Assembly: GCF_900240385.1 (NCBI RefSeq)
Contig: NZ_OEQH01000002.1
Location: 198,488 to 262,487, forward strand
DNA length: 64,000 nt
Reading direction: 5' to 3'
Origin: Clostridium minihomine
GTDB lineage: Bacteria; Bacillota; Clostridia; Oscillospirales; Acutalibacteraceae
The translations under genes were made by a program, and so were the position numbers. Shown here one piece after another: positions 15,939 through 24,488 of this stretch. Within the stretch, counting starts at the first letter, position 1; the number at the start of each line of letters is the position of its first letter. The notes under the pieces are model-generated. The model did no database searches, was not told the origin of the DNA, and saw only the letters and a list, made by a program, of their open reading frames with translations.

Positions 15939-16523
15939 TTATTCTTTTAAACTTTCATGATGCAATGCATCAGTTCCTATCATTAGTATTATTTCATTGT
16001 GTAATTTGCATTTTTGCAAATCCAAAACAGAAACGCTCTTTATTTGTTCGGAATTTAGCAGTTGTTCAAAGGCCTTTTGTGATAAATTTAATTTTTCGCG
16101 CAGAATTGCCGCTATTTTAATTTGGCTTTGGTAGCGGCTCATAATATGCAATTCTGTTGGAACACCGGCACAAATATCTTCCCCGACGATTGTGTAATCC
16201 GGCAAGCCTGCTTTTGCTCCGTTTCTGCGCAATCGTTCGGTATCCATAGCATACTGCTCCGCCAAAAACCTGTCATTGGTATGAAACTGTTCCAACTGCT
16301 CTGAGCTTAAGCTTTGCGGATTGATACGCGAATAAAGCGTGGAATTCCATGTGGTATCACAATGGGAACATTTATAAATCAACCAAATATCCAAGAACTT
16401 TCTCTGGGCATTCACCCGAAACGAATTAGAACATATAAACTCACTTTTTCTTCCACATTTTTTACAGTATCGAATGGCCGGCGGCGGCGAAACATACCGC
16501 ACCTCCCATATTACTTGTTTCAC
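15939..16523 (-). CDS. DUF1062 domain-containing protein
   Basis: 194 aa, soluble. Two Cys pairs (YCKKCG at ~20 and YKCSHCD at ~51) form a zinc ribbon; the intervening FRVNAQRKFLDIWLIYKC is characteristic of DUF1062. A helical C-terminal half contains LREKLNLSQKAFEQLL. Function unknown; the zinc ribbon and Arg/Lys content suggest nucleic-acid or protein contacts. The start is GTG, with AGGAAGG upstream. It is monocistronic with its own terminator. Confidence 0.85.
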   Translation of the reverse strand: MKQVIWEVRYVSPPPAIRYCKKCGRKSEFICSNSFRVNAQRKFLDIWLIYKCSHCDTTWNSTLYSRINPQSLSSEQLEQFHTNDRFLAEQYAMDTERLRRNGAKAGLPDYTIVGEDICAGVPTELHIMSRYQSQIKIAAILREKLNLSQKAFEQLLNSEQIKSVSVLDLQKCKLHNEIILMIGTDALHHESLKE

Positions 16524-16714
16524 TCACAAATTTCCTTCCTATTTTATCGCTTAAAAACAGAAAGGTATAAAATGGTGGAGTATGGTCGTATCTTTTTTTC
16601 AAAACGGTTCCCCCTAAATTTTTAAAATAAAAATTGGATTCTCTTTTGAATTCCTGTTTTTATTGTAAGGCTTTCAAAAAGGAAGACCAACCTTAAACTT
16701 AATTGAGAAAAGAA

Positions 16715-16752
16715 AATGAGCCAATGCAGTTTCTTTTCCTGCACCGGCTCGC
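16715..16752 (-). terminator. Probable terminator after the CD3324-family gene
   Basis: Arms GAGCC..TGCA (16718 on) and TGCA..GGCTC (to 16750) form an imperfect stem, followed on the minus strand by ATTTTCTTTTCTC. The T-run is interrupted. Confidence 0.6.
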
Positions 16753-16755
16753 TTC

Positions 16756-17034
16756 TTAATTATTTTTTGTTTTTTCCTGTCTTATGATTCTTTGGATGCT
16801 TTTTAAGGATAAATAATACTGATCCGAAAGATATCTTAAATCATATCCAGACTGATAATCTTGATAGATTTGCATATTCCGATCTGCTAATTCTTTACGA
16901 ATAAAAGTTTGGCTTCCCCAATCCTTCTTATTGCCTGACTTTCTAGGAATGTAAATACATTCCCCGTCCACATATTCCTGCACCAATTCCAGTACTTTTG
17001 CAGGCAGAATATATTTTGCTTTTTGATAGCTCAT
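16756..17034 (-). CDS. CD3324 family protein (Mor-like HTH)
   Basis: 92 aa. It begins MSYQKAKYILPAKVLELVQEY, then GECIYIPRKSGNKKDWG and ends with a helix-turn-helix-like DLRYLSDQYYLSLKSIQRII. This pattern defines the clostridial CD3324 family, related to the Mor/C DNA-binding module. It is probably a small DNA-binding regulator with unknown targets. TTAGGAG lies upstream of the ATG. It stands alone. Confidence 0.85.
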   Translation of the reverse strand: MSYQKAKYILPAKVLELVQEYVDGECIYIPRKSGNKKDWGSQTFIRKELADRNMQIYQDYQSGYDLRYLSDQYYLSLKSIQRIIRQEKTKNN

Positions 17035-17239
17035 TTTGCTCTCCTAAATAAAAATTCTTTTACCAGGAATAGCAAAGGCTATAATAGCACATAAAACTTG
17101 CGTTTTGTTGCAACAGCCCTTGCTATGCAACAATAACAACTGGATTAATCATAAGCTTTCAGCCCTCCTTCCATATTCTGTTAACAAGTATAGTAATGGC
17201 AGTCCGTAATGTCAATCTATGCTCTATGAAAAGCATGCA

Positions 17240-17286
17240 AAAAAGCACAAAGGCCAGAGAATCCCCTCTGTTCTTTGTGCTTTGCT
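17240..17286 (-). terminator. Intrinsic terminator after the nucleotide-sugar dehydratase gene
   Basis: An 11-bp perfect stem (17242-17252 with 17273-17283) with a further 5-bp inner stem and TTTTTT on the minus strand, directly at the gene's 3' end. Confidence 0.9.
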
Positions 17287-17289
17287 TTT

Positions 17290-19176
17290 TTATTCCTCAC
17301 GGGCCAATGCGTCACTTTTTTCCGCATGACCGCTGTATGTGGGAACCAGGCGATGGATAATTCCCATCATCTGCACATTGTCCACCCCGGCACAGGAACG
17401 CAGTTCCTCCAGTTCACAAAGAAAAGTTTCTTCACTGAAGGGAATGGGAGTTCCGATGTAAATCAGCTCATGAGAGGTTTTGGTGCAGTCGCCTTCGCTG
17501 TCCAAAAGCAGTTCCTCATACAGCTTTTCGCCGGGACGCAAACCGGTGTACACGATCTTAATATCCACATCCGGCTCATATCCGGAAAGACGAATCAGGT
17601 TGCGCGCCAAATCCACAATCTTGACAGGCTGCCCCATATCCAGAACAAAAATCTCGCCACCCCGGGCCATTCCCCCAGCCTGAAGTACCAATCGAGCCGC
17701 TTCCGGAATCGTCATAAAGTAACGGATAATTTCCGGATGGGTTACGGTAACCGGGCCGCCAGAGGCAATCTGCTTTTTAAACAAAGGAATCACGCTGCCG
17801 TTACTGCCCAGAACATTGCCGAACCGAACCGCCATAAAATCTGTTTTGCTGTGACGGCTGAAATACTGAATAATTAATTCGCAAATCCGCTTGGTGGCGC
17901 CCATCACATTGGTGGGATTCACTGCCTTATCGGTGGAAATCAGCACCATGCGGTCCACCCCATAGCGATCCGCCGCATGAGCCACGTTCAAAGTGCCAAA
18001 CACATTGTTCTTCACGGCCTCGCCGGGACTCATTTCCATCAAAGGAACATGCTTATGAGCCGCCGCATGAAAGACTACGTCGGGTCGGCATACCTCAAAC
18101 ACATGATTAATTCGGGCGGCATCCCGCACAGAACCTATCAAAACCTCCAGCTTCAAACGCTTAAAGCGCATGAGCAGTTCATTCTGCAAATCATAGGCAT
18201 TGTTTTCGTAAATATCGAATATAATCAGTTTTTTCGGATTAAAATAAGCAATCTGCCGGCAAAGTTCTGATCCGATAGAACCGCCGCCACCCGTAACCAA
18301 CACGGTTTTATCTGTTAAATACCCGCAAATCTCGTTTACATTTAAAGTGATTTCGTCCCGCCCTAACAGGTCGGTAATTTCTACATCGCGAATGGATTGG
18401 GTGTCGATTCCATTTTCCAGAATCTCGCTGAAATCCGGCACGGTTTTCAGCTGACAGCCCGTTTTGGAACAGATTTGCAAAATATCTTGCAAATCCTTTT
18501 TCTTGGTGGTGGGAATCGCCAGCAAAATCTGATCCACATTATGGCGCACCGCCATTTTCAGAATGCTTTCGCGGCCGCCGACCACCTTAACGCCATGAAT
18601 GCGGCTGCCCCGCTTGGCCTTGTTGTCATCAATAGCCACCACGGGAATCCCGCTGGTTTCAGGGGCATTTTTCATTTCTTTGATAATCATAGAGCCGGTT
18701 TCGCCCGCACCGATGATCATCACCCGATGAAATTCTGCCTTATCTTTCTGCTGTGCCTGATTTTTCTTTCTGGCCCGCCGCATTAAACGGAAGCTGAAAC
18801 GGGAAAAGCCCACAAAAAACAGCATCAGCAGGCCGCCCATCACATAGACCGTAAATGGGAAACGTTCCGGCCGAAACACGGTGTACCCCATTACCAAAAG
18901 CACCACACTGGCAAAGGCTGTCCCGAAAAAGATCTGAATCAGCTCGTCCAAACTGGCAAACTGCCACATGGTATTATAAAACTTTGCGACAGCAAAAATG
19001 CCCAGACAAATTAAGGTCGCCCAGGGCATAAAATTGTGAAACGCTTCTCTATAATTAGGCGTTATATTGTTTTCCAGACGCAGAATAAATGCAATCCAGT
19101 AGCTGGCGTAAATACAGATAATATCGAGCAGAATCTGCGGCAGCGTATATAACAAGGTAAGCCTTTTATTCTTCAT
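17290..19176 (-). CDS. Membrane-bound nucleoside-diphosphate sugar 4,6-dehydratase (FlaA1/CapD/PglF family)
   Basis: 628 aa. Four N-terminal transmembrane helices (within residues ~8-125) are followed by a first Rossmann fold (VMIIGAGETGSMII, ~150) and the SDR catalytic domain (VLVTGGGGSIGSELCRQI, ~292). Active-site region: STDKAVNPTNVMGATKR with the Met/Lys pair typical of these inverting or retaining 4,6-dehydratases, then RFGNVLGSNGSV. They usually start the synthesis of 2,4-diamino or QuiNAc sugars from UDP-GlcNAc for capsule, glycoprotein or teichoic polymers. No glycan cluster lies next to it, so the end product is unknown. GGGAG precedes the ATG. Confidence 0.92.
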   Translation of the reverse strand: MKNKRLTLLYTLPQILLDIICIYASYWIAFILRLENNITPNYREAFHNFMPWATLICLGIFAVAKFYNTMWQFASLDELIQIFFGTAFASVVLLVMGYTVFRPERFPFTVYVMGGLLMLFFVGFSRFSFRLMRRARKKNQAQQKDKAEFHRVMIIGAGETGSMIIKEMKNAPETSGIPVVAIDDNKAKRGSRIHGVKVVGGRESILKMAVRHNVDQILLAIPTTKKKDLQDILQICSKTGCQLKTVPDFSEILENGIDTQSIRDVEITDLLGRDEITLNVNEICGYLTDKTVLVTGGGGSIGSELCRQIAYFNPKKLIIFDIYENNAYDLQNELLMRFKRLKLEVLIGSVRDAARINHVFEVCRPDVVFHAAAHKHVPLMEMSPGEAVKNNVFGTLNVAHAADRYGVDRMVLISTDKAVNPTNVMGATKRICELIIQYFSRHSKTDFMAVRFGNVLGSNGSVIPLFKKQIASGGPVTVTHPEIIRYFMTIPEAARLVLQAGGMARGGEIFVLDMGQPVKIVDLARNLIRLSGYEPDVDIKIVYTGLRPGEKLYEELLLDSEGDCTKTSHELIYIGTPIPFSEETFLCELEELRSCAGVDNVQMMGIIHRLVPTYSGHAEKSDALAREE

Positions 19177-19327
19177 TATAAATTACTCCCAAAAAGCCAA
19201 TTAAAATATTAACTTATAGAGTATAGCACAATTACCTCATAAAAGAAATACAAAAATAGTAAATATAGATGGATACCAAATGGAAATCAGCCGCCGCTTT
19301 CTCCTATTATGCCGAAATTCGGTGATT

Positions 19328-19939
19328 TTATTGCGATTTCGGCCTTTGAGCCGACAGAACACACAGCGGCGGGCCTTCTAAAAAATAAATGAAATCAGAT
19401 AATTGCTCGGCCTCCTGCCGGTTGTGCGTCACTAAAATATTAAGAGAATCGGCGGACGTACTCTTTAAAAGCGACATCATTTCATTGGCAGCTGTTTGGT
19501 CCAGCGCGTGAAAGGGTTCATCCAGCAGCAAAACATCGCCCCCATAGGCCAGCGCCCGCGCAATGGCAATGCGCTGCCGCTGCCCACCGGACAGCTGACC
19601 CGGCTTTTGGGCGGCATACGCCCCCATCCCCACCATCCGAATCCAATCCCTGGCCTGTTCCTTTTGTTCCGGCGGCAGCACCAGCTGGATGTTTTCCAGT
19701 GCGGTTGCCCACGGAAGCAAACGGTGATCTTGAAATACATAGGATATCTTTTTCCCCAAAAGGCCAGAAATGGTTCCGCTGTCCGGTTTTAAAACGCCGG
19801 CCATGCAGTGAAGAAGCGTGGTTTTTCCACAGCCGGAAGGGCCAAACAGGCAAACCGTTCCCCGTTCCGGGAGCTCCAGCGAAAAATCCTGAAGGACAAA
19901 ACGCCCCTGATAGCTTTTGGTCAAATGCTCCAGATTCAT
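19328..19939 (-). CDS. ABC transporter ATP-binding protein, SsuB/TauB type
   Basis: 203 aa nucleotide-binding subunit. Walker A is FGPSGCGKTTLL, the Q-loop is YVFQDHRLLPW, the signature is LSGGQRQRIAIA, Walker B is VLLLDEPFHALD and the switch His is in LVTHN. The QDHRLLPW Q-loop is typical of nitrate/sulfonate/taurine-type importers. The ATG at 19939 overlaps the permease stop (ATGA) and has GGGGGAGGG before it; an in-frame GTG at 19957 is less likely. An inverted repeat (GCCGAAAT/ATTTCGGC, 19311-19343) spans its stop codon and may act as a weak terminator. Confidence 0.93.
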   Translation of the reverse strand: MNLEHLTKSYQGRFVLQDFSLELPERGTVCLFGPSGCGKTTLLHCMAGVLKPDSGTISGLLGKKISYVFQDHRLLPWATALENIQLVLPPEQKEQARDWIRMVGMGAYAAQKPGQLSGGQRQRIAIARALAYGGDVLLLDEPFHALDQTAANEMMSLLKSTSADSLNILVTHNRQEAEQLSDFIYFLEGPPLCVLSAQRPKSQ

Positions 19940-20697
19940 GCTTTGCCCTCCCCCCACGGCAGTTTACGAATAAAAAACACCAGCATCCGCTCTAAGATAA
20001 CGCTTAAAAGAATGACCACAGCTGTCCAGGCAAACAAATCTGCAGTTTCCAAATAGATTTTGGCTCCATATATCTTGCCGCCGATGGAATTCCGAGTATT
20101 GGCCAGCACTTCTGCGGCAACACCGGCCTTCCAAGCCAGCCCGATTCCGGTGGTAAAGGCCGCGGTCAGATACGGCATCAGGGACGGCAGATAAACATGC
20201 TGTAAAGTTTTTCGCCTTCCCAGCCGAAATACCGCCGCCATTTGCAGCAGTTCCCGGTCTGTGGCGGCAATCCCCTGGCACACATTGCCGAACACAATGG
20301 GCAAAACAATCAGTGCTGCAATAAACGCCGGCACCCGGGCAGCTTGCAGCCACACCAGAGCCAAAATAATGAAAGAGGCCACCGGTGTCGCTTTAATCAC
20401 ACTGAAGAGCGGATACACCAGCTGATGCAGAAAACGGAAACGGGAACAAAGCACCCCCAGTACAATCCCCAAAGCGGAAGCAAACAGAAACCCTGCCGCC
20501 ACATTTCGCAAGGATATTCCGGCAGATATCCAAAAATTCGGCTGTCCTGCTAACAGAAAAATCCGCTGTAACGTTTGAACAGGAGATACCATCAGTATCT
20601 CCTGCCCTACGTTCCAATAAAGCACTTGCCAGACTGCCAGCCAAAACACAGCCACACCAATTCCGCGCAGCAATTTCTTGATTCTTAGAACACTCAT
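19936..20697 (-). CDS. ABC transporter permease, SsuC/TauC type
   Basis: 253 aa inner-membrane protein with about six transmembrane segments. The EAA coupling loop is visible as GRRKTLQHVYLPSLMPYL, followed by GIGLAWKAGVAAEVLAN, the hallmark of the nitrate/sulfonate permease family. It overlaps both neighbours by 4 bp (ATGA junctions), giving a tightly coupled three-gene transporter operon in the order binding protein, permease, ATPase. Confidence 0.93.
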   Translation of the reverse strand: MSVLRIKKLLRGIGVAVFWLAVWQVLYWNVGQEILMVSPVQTLQRIFLLAGQPNFWISAGISLRNVAAGFLFASALGIVLGVLCSRFRFLHQLVYPLFSVIKATPVASFIILALVWLQAARVPAFIAALIVLPIVFGNVCQGIAATDRELLQMAAVFRLGRRKTLQHVYLPSLMPYLTAAFTTGIGLAWKAGVAAEVLANTRNSIGGKIYGAKIYLETADLFAWTAVVILLSVILERMLVFFIRKLPWGEGKA

Positions 20698-21740
20698 CCG
20701 GTGTAAATATAGTAAAAGTCGTCCTTCGGCAAGGTTCCGCCGACGGATTTGGGATTATAGCCGTGCAGGATTTTCAAAAAGTCTGCGGCCTTGGCTTTCA
20801 TTTCGGTTCCATCAATAAACACAATGTTGCAATTGGGAATGGCTTTTTCAGCCACGGCGGCCGCCATAATGTCATATTTTTCAGACAAAGCTGCCGCTTT
20901 CTCCGGATTTTTATTGACATAATCCACCGAAGCCCTGTATTCCGCCAAGAAATGATCGAAGGCTTCTTCGTTTTCCTGCGCAAAATCACGCCGCACCACC
21001 AAAGAACCCATGGTCAGAACACTGCTGCCGTCTTTGTTAAGCGCTACAGCCTTGTCCCATTCTTTCGTTAAGTCTAAGGCTGCCTTAGCCTGTTCATTCT
21101 TTGTGGTCACCTGAGTCACAAAGGGTTCGGGCAGAACCGCAATCGAGATTTTGCCTGCGATTACCTGTGACGCCAGCTCCGCATGCTCTGACAGGTATTC
21201 TACCTTTACATCATCTGTTAAGCCATTGGCGGCTAAAATGTAATTCAGCGCATATTCCGGTGCCGCACCCTGACCGGAAGAATAGATGGTTTTGCCCTTC
21301 AGATCGGCGATATCGGCAATTTCTTCCCCATTTGTAACCAGATAGAGAACACCCAACGTATTAATAGCCGTCAACTGAATTTTCCCTTCGGTTTTATTGT
21401 ATAAAGTAGCCGCCAGATTAGTGGGGACTGCCGCAGCATCTAACTCACCCGTGGTAAGCTTGCTGACAATTTCATCCGGGCTGCCAACAACAGTAAATTC
21501 ATAATGGTTGTCCGCTTCGTCTGCATCATTTTTCTCCATCACCTGCAAAAGTCCCAAGCCGGTGGGGCCTTTAATGGCGCCAATGCGCAGCTTTGGCTTT
21601 TCAATGGGTGTTTCGCTGCTTTGGGATTCGCTGATAACCGGCTGCTGGGATGACTCAGCGGGTTTTCCGGCGCACCCGGCCGATGCCGCAAGCAACACAG
21701 TGGATAGGAATACGGCTGTTATTTTTTTAAAAAATTTCAT
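20694..21740 (-). CDS. ABC transporter substrate-binding lipoprotein, NMT1/SsuA-like
   Basis: 348 aa. The lipoprotein signal peptide ends LAASAGC with the lipid-attached Cys23, then a Ser/Glu/Pro-rich linker and a type II periplasmic fold starting LRIGAIKGPTGLGLLQ. Later segments (AAVPTNLAATLYNK, TIYSSGQGAAPEYALNYIL, AVLPEPFVTQV) match NMT1/THI5-like and SsuA-like proteins, whose ligands include sulfonates, nitrate, thiamine precursors and riboflavin. No TPP riboswitch is visible, so the ligand cannot be assigned. First gene of the operon behind a near-perfect sigma-A promoter and an 85-nt leader. Confidence 0.9.
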   Translation of the reverse strand: MKFFKKITAVFLSTVLLAASAGCAGKPAESSQQPVISESQSSETPIEKPKLRIGAIKGPTGLGLLQVMEKNDADEADNHYEFTVVGSPDEIVSKLTTGELDAAAVPTNLAATLYNKTEGKIQLTAINTLGVLYLVTNGEEIADIADLKGKTIYSSGQGAAPEYALNYILAANGLTDDVKVEYLSEHAELASQVIAGKISIAVLPEPFVTQVTTKNEQAKAALDLTKEWDKAVALNKDGSSVLTMGSLVVRRDFAQENEEAFDHFLAEYRASVDYVNKNPEKAAALSEKYDIMAAAVAEKAIPNCNIVFIDGTEMKAKAADFLKILHGYNPKSVGGTLPKDDFYYIYTG

Positions 21741-21782
21741 ACCAATCCTCTTTCTATTTCAAAGTATTCGGGCTATTCTGCT

Positions 21783-21807
21783 GGCTTTGACGCTTTGCGT
21801 CTTAGCC
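21783..21807 (-). promoter_or_regulatory. Leader hairpin upstream of the SsuA-like gene
   Basis: In the RNA, GGCU-aa-GACGC-aaa-GCGUC-aa-AGCC gives a fully paired 9-bp stem with a symmetric A/A internal loop, inside the 5' leader and about 40 nt before the start codon. It could be a regulatory or stability element. It matches no riboswitch consensus I know. Confidence 0.6.
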
Positions 21808-21824
21808 TGTTCTTCTGCAACACA

Positions 21825-21865
21825 ATTATACGAAAGCTACCAATAATTGTCAACTAACAGACAAT
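21825..21865 (-). promoter_or_regulatory. Consensus sigma-A promoter with overlapping dyad
   Basis: On the minus strand TTGACA (21848-21853), exactly 17 bp, TATAAT (21825-21830): both boxes match consensus at all six positions. An inverted repeat ATTGTC-N8-GACAAT (21846-21865) overlaps the -35 box and is a plausible repressor operator. Confidence 0.85.
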
Positions 21866-21889
21866 CGTTTATCAGACCCTTTGTACAGC

Positions 21890-21919
21890 AAAAAAACCGG
21901 TGCACGAGGCACCGGTTTT
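21890..21919 (-). terminator. Intrinsic terminator after the CD1247 gene
   Basis: A stem AAACCGGTGC/GCACCGGTTT followed by a T-run on the minus strand, about 40 bp past the stop codon. Confidence 0.9.
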
Positions 21920-21954
21920 GCAGCAACCAGCTTGTTATAAAATAGATACTGCGA

Positions 21955-22413
21955 TTAGTGAACGTGATGGTGATGGCCGCAACCGCATCCTGCGTGGTCT
22001 GCGTCCTCATCTTCTTCCACCAAATCATCTAAATCGAATTCCAGATTTTCACCGCAATTCGGGCAATCGATATGGCCGTCATTAATAATATCTTCCGACA
22101 AGCACAAGGTTTCTGCACAAGCAGGGCAGGTTACCTCGTAATAGCACTCGTCGTCATCTTCATCAGCATCATAATCCTCGTCGTCATCTTCGTCGCCGTA
22201 GAAATCATCCTCCAGCGTACCCAGATCTTCGTCAACAGCGTCCAGCTGATCCGCCAACTCCTCCTGATTTGCTTCCATATCCGCCAATGTCAGCGCCATA
22301 TCATCCAGCAAATCAATTATCGCGTTGATTACCTTTACTTCTTTTTTGTCTGCATCCAGCTCAAGACCTTCGGTCAATCCGCGGATATAAGCTACTCTTT
22401 CTGTATTGGTCAT
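21955..22413 (-). CDS. CD1247 N-terminal domain-containing protein
   Basis: 152 aa, very acidic. It opens MTNTERVAYIRGLTEGLELD, typical of the CD1247 N-terminal domain, and has a helical stretch (EELADQLDAVDEDLGTLEDD) and then an Asp/Glu-only region. A zinc ribbon follows (CPAC ... CPNC, ~95-118), and the tail GCGCGHHHHVH looks like another metal-binding cluster. Function unknown. It is encoded 52 bp after efp on the same strand, a pairing common in Clostridia. Confidence 0.88.
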   Translation of the reverse strand: MTNTERVAYIRGLTEGLELDADKKEVKVINAIIDLLDDMALTLADMEANQEELADQLDAVDEDLGTLEDDFYGDEDDDEDYDADEDDDECYYEVTCPACAETLCLSEDIINDGHIDCPNCGENLEFDLDDLVEEDEDADHAGCGCGHHHHVH

Positions 22414-22465
22414 AATGATGCCCCCTTTTCATTTCATTTTATCATAAACTTCCCATAAAGAAAGG

Positions 22466-23023
22466 TTATGCGCGTTCCATATATTCGCCGGTTCTGGTAT
22501 CGATTCGGATCATCTCACCCTCATCAATAAACAGCGGCACGCGAATTTGTGCGCCGGTTTCCAGCGTAGCAGGCTTTGTGGCGTTGGTTGCAGTGTCACC
22601 CTTAAAGCCGGGATCGGTTTCGGTAATCTGCAGCTCAACAAAGTTGGGCGGCTCCACTCCAAATACATTGCCCTTATAAGACAGAACCTTACATTCCATA
22701 TTTTCTTTTACAAAGCGGAAGTTGTCACCCAAAACAGATTTGTTAATCGGAATCTGCTCATAGGTTTCGTTGTCCATGAAATAGTACAGATCGCCATCGC
22801 TGTACAGATACTGCATGTCCTTGCGCTCCACAAAGGCAGTGGGATATTTATCATTGGGGTTAAAGGTTCTTTCTGTAACAGAGCCGGTCATCACGTTACG
22901 GATTTTTGTACGAACGAAGGCCGCGCCTTTTCCGGGTTTTACATGCTGGAATTCTATAATGGACACCACATTGCCGTCCATTTCAAATGTCACGCCATTG
23001 CGAAAATCGCCTGCAGATATCAT
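22466..23023 (-). CDS. efp: Elongation factor P
   Basis: 185 aa three-domain translation factor that relieves ribosome stalling at polyproline stretches by entering the E-site region. The N-terminal KOW-like domain ends in the modified loop [10 protein letters not shown] with the target Lys32, followed by the two OB domains ([16 protein letters not shown] and the end [17 protein letters not shown]). Length and motifs are standard. TTGGAGG precedes the ATG. The lysine rather than arginine at the loop tip fits the Bacillus-type modification route. Confidence 0.97.
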   Translation of the reverse strand: MISAGDFRNGVTFEMDGNVVSIIEFQHVKPGKGAAFVRTKIRNVMTGSVTERTFNPNDKYPTAFVERKDMQYLYSDGDLYYFMDNETYEQIPINKSVLGDNFRFVKENMECKVLSYKGNVFGVEPPNFVELQITETDPGFKGDTATNATKPATLETGAQIRVPLFIDEGEMIRIDTRTGEYMERA

Positions 23024-23624
23024 GGGTTTGATTCCTCCAAATTATTATTTACATTCCTTAGTCTATAATATTTTCTCCCATTTTTCAAGCATTATCTGAG
23101 AATCTTTCGAATTCCCATTCCCAAAAGAAACAGCCGGCATCCGCCTTATGGGCCTCTTTTTCAATATTCTGTTTTGGCAGCGGATAAAGAAAGAGCTTTG
23201 TCCTGTTTAAAAACAGACTTTTCCGGCGCAAATTCAAAAGCGAATTCATTCAATCAAAGGCTTCCTCAAAGGAACGGCATCCTGGCAAGAATACATTTTT
23301 CCAAAACACGTTTGATTCCTTAAACCCGAACCAAGACTTTCCCTTTTCATACAATATCACATTCCTGCGCCGTTTAGTGCTTTTTATGAATTTAAAACAT
23401 ATTTTAATAACGTATAATATTTTCTTTGCTTTCTGCCGGGCAAATGCAAAAAAAATATAATATTTGAAATTATATATCTGTTTGTATTATACTATAAATA
23501 AAAGTCTTTCCTAAGTTTTTTATAAAATGTCTTTAAAAAGAAATAAAATTGTTTTCCCACCAGCAAATTAACATATTTTCAGGTTGCAACCCTTGTCAGT
23601 TCTAAAAAAGAAGGGAGATATTCC
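23024..23624. other. 601-bp intergenic region
   Basis: AT-rich DNA between the divergent efp and PilZ genes. Apart from the candidate promoter at 23464-23493 I see no open frame of note, no strong hairpin and no repeat. Confidence 0.6.
23464..23493 (+). promoter_or_regulatory. Candidate sigma-A promoter upstream of the PilZ gene
   Basis: TTGAAA, 18-bp spacer, TATACT in very AT-rich DNA about 130 bp before the start codon. Confidence 0.4.
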
Positions 23625-24326
23625 ATGAAATCGGCTTATATTGGACCCGGCGACAGGCTGACAATCAGCGCCGCGACAGACGATGGTCCAAAACGCATCT
23701 ATACAAGCTATGTGGACGCCGTATTGGACGATAATCTGCTGCTTGTTTACGCACCTATTTTTAAAGGGCAAATCATTCGCCTGTTCCCCAGCGACGGATA
23801 CGAATTCCTGTTTTATGCTCAAACAGGTCTTTATCGATCCATCGGCTCTATTGTGGATTGCTTTGTTCAGAACAATGTATTTTTGATGAAAATACAGGTC
23901 AGCCAATTGGAACATATTCAAAGAAGGGATTCCTATCGGGTAGATGCAGCGTTCCAGTTCAATTATACAAAAGACAGCGAAGAAGAAAACTTAGAAGAAA
24001 CACCGCCGATATACACAGGGAAGGTTCAGAATATCAGTGCCGGGGGAATGCGCTTTGAAACCGACCTGCTGCTGCAGGAAGGCGAACGGATCAACTGCCG
24101 TTTGACACTTCACGATTTATTTATCACGGTACAGGCAAAAATTTTAAACCGGGATCAGCCTGCGGAAGATATAGAAACCCCAGAAGCCTATACATACCGG
24201 GGGCAATTCATTCATTTAGATAACCGGCTGCGTGAAAAAATTATACAGTTTGTATTCCGCCAACAGCGGGAGATTATCCTTCGGAAAAAAAGGCAGATCA
24301 GCGGCCCGGAAATCGCGTCCAAATAA
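23625..24326 (+). CDS. PilZ domain protein, YcgR/YpfA-like c-di-GMP receptor
   Basis: 233 aa. Residues ~1-95 form the YcgR-like N-terminal beta domain (GPGDRLTISAATDDGP). The PilZ domain follows with both c-di-GMP motifs: QRRDSYRV (RxxxR) near 103-110 and NISAGGMRF ([D/N]xSxxG) near 143. Such proteins slow flagella or control exopolysaccharide synthesis when c-di-GMP is high; the target here is unknown. AAGGGAG precedes the ATG. It is flanked by unrelated genes and is probably transcribed alone. Confidence 0.9.
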   Translation: MKSAYIGPGDRLTISAATDDGPKRIYTSYVDAVLDDNLLLVYAPIFKGQIIRLFPSDGYEFLFYAQTGLYRSIGSIVDCFVQNNVFLMKIQVSQLEHIQRRDSYRVDAAFQFNYTKDSEEENLEETPPIYTGKVQNISAGGMRFETDLLLQEGERINCRLTLHDLFITVQAKILNRDQPAEDIETPEAYTYRGQFIHLDNRLREKIIQFVFRQQREIILRKKRQISGPEIASK

Positions 24327-24414
24327 AAACAACCCCTGGAAGGCTTTTCTTGTCTTTTTCGGGTACTGCAAACCATCGATTGGAAACGATTCCATCATAC
24401 CATAAAAAGGCCAA

Positions 24415-24466
24415 CGCAAAAGGGCTGCCTGAAGAGATTCGCAAAGAATCTTTTCAGGCAGCCCTG
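24415..24466 (-). terminator. Intrinsic terminator after pta
   Basis: A stem of about 18 bp (GGGCTGCCTGAA then AGATTC, one bulged base) with a short loop, then TTTT on the minus strand. Confidence 0.9.
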
Positions 24467-24488
24467 ATTGATTGCTGAAAAACAAAAA

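Noticed and set aside
20694-21740. TPP riboswitch upstream of the NMT1-like gene
   Set aside because: No CUGAGA core or matching stems are present in the 85-nt leader.
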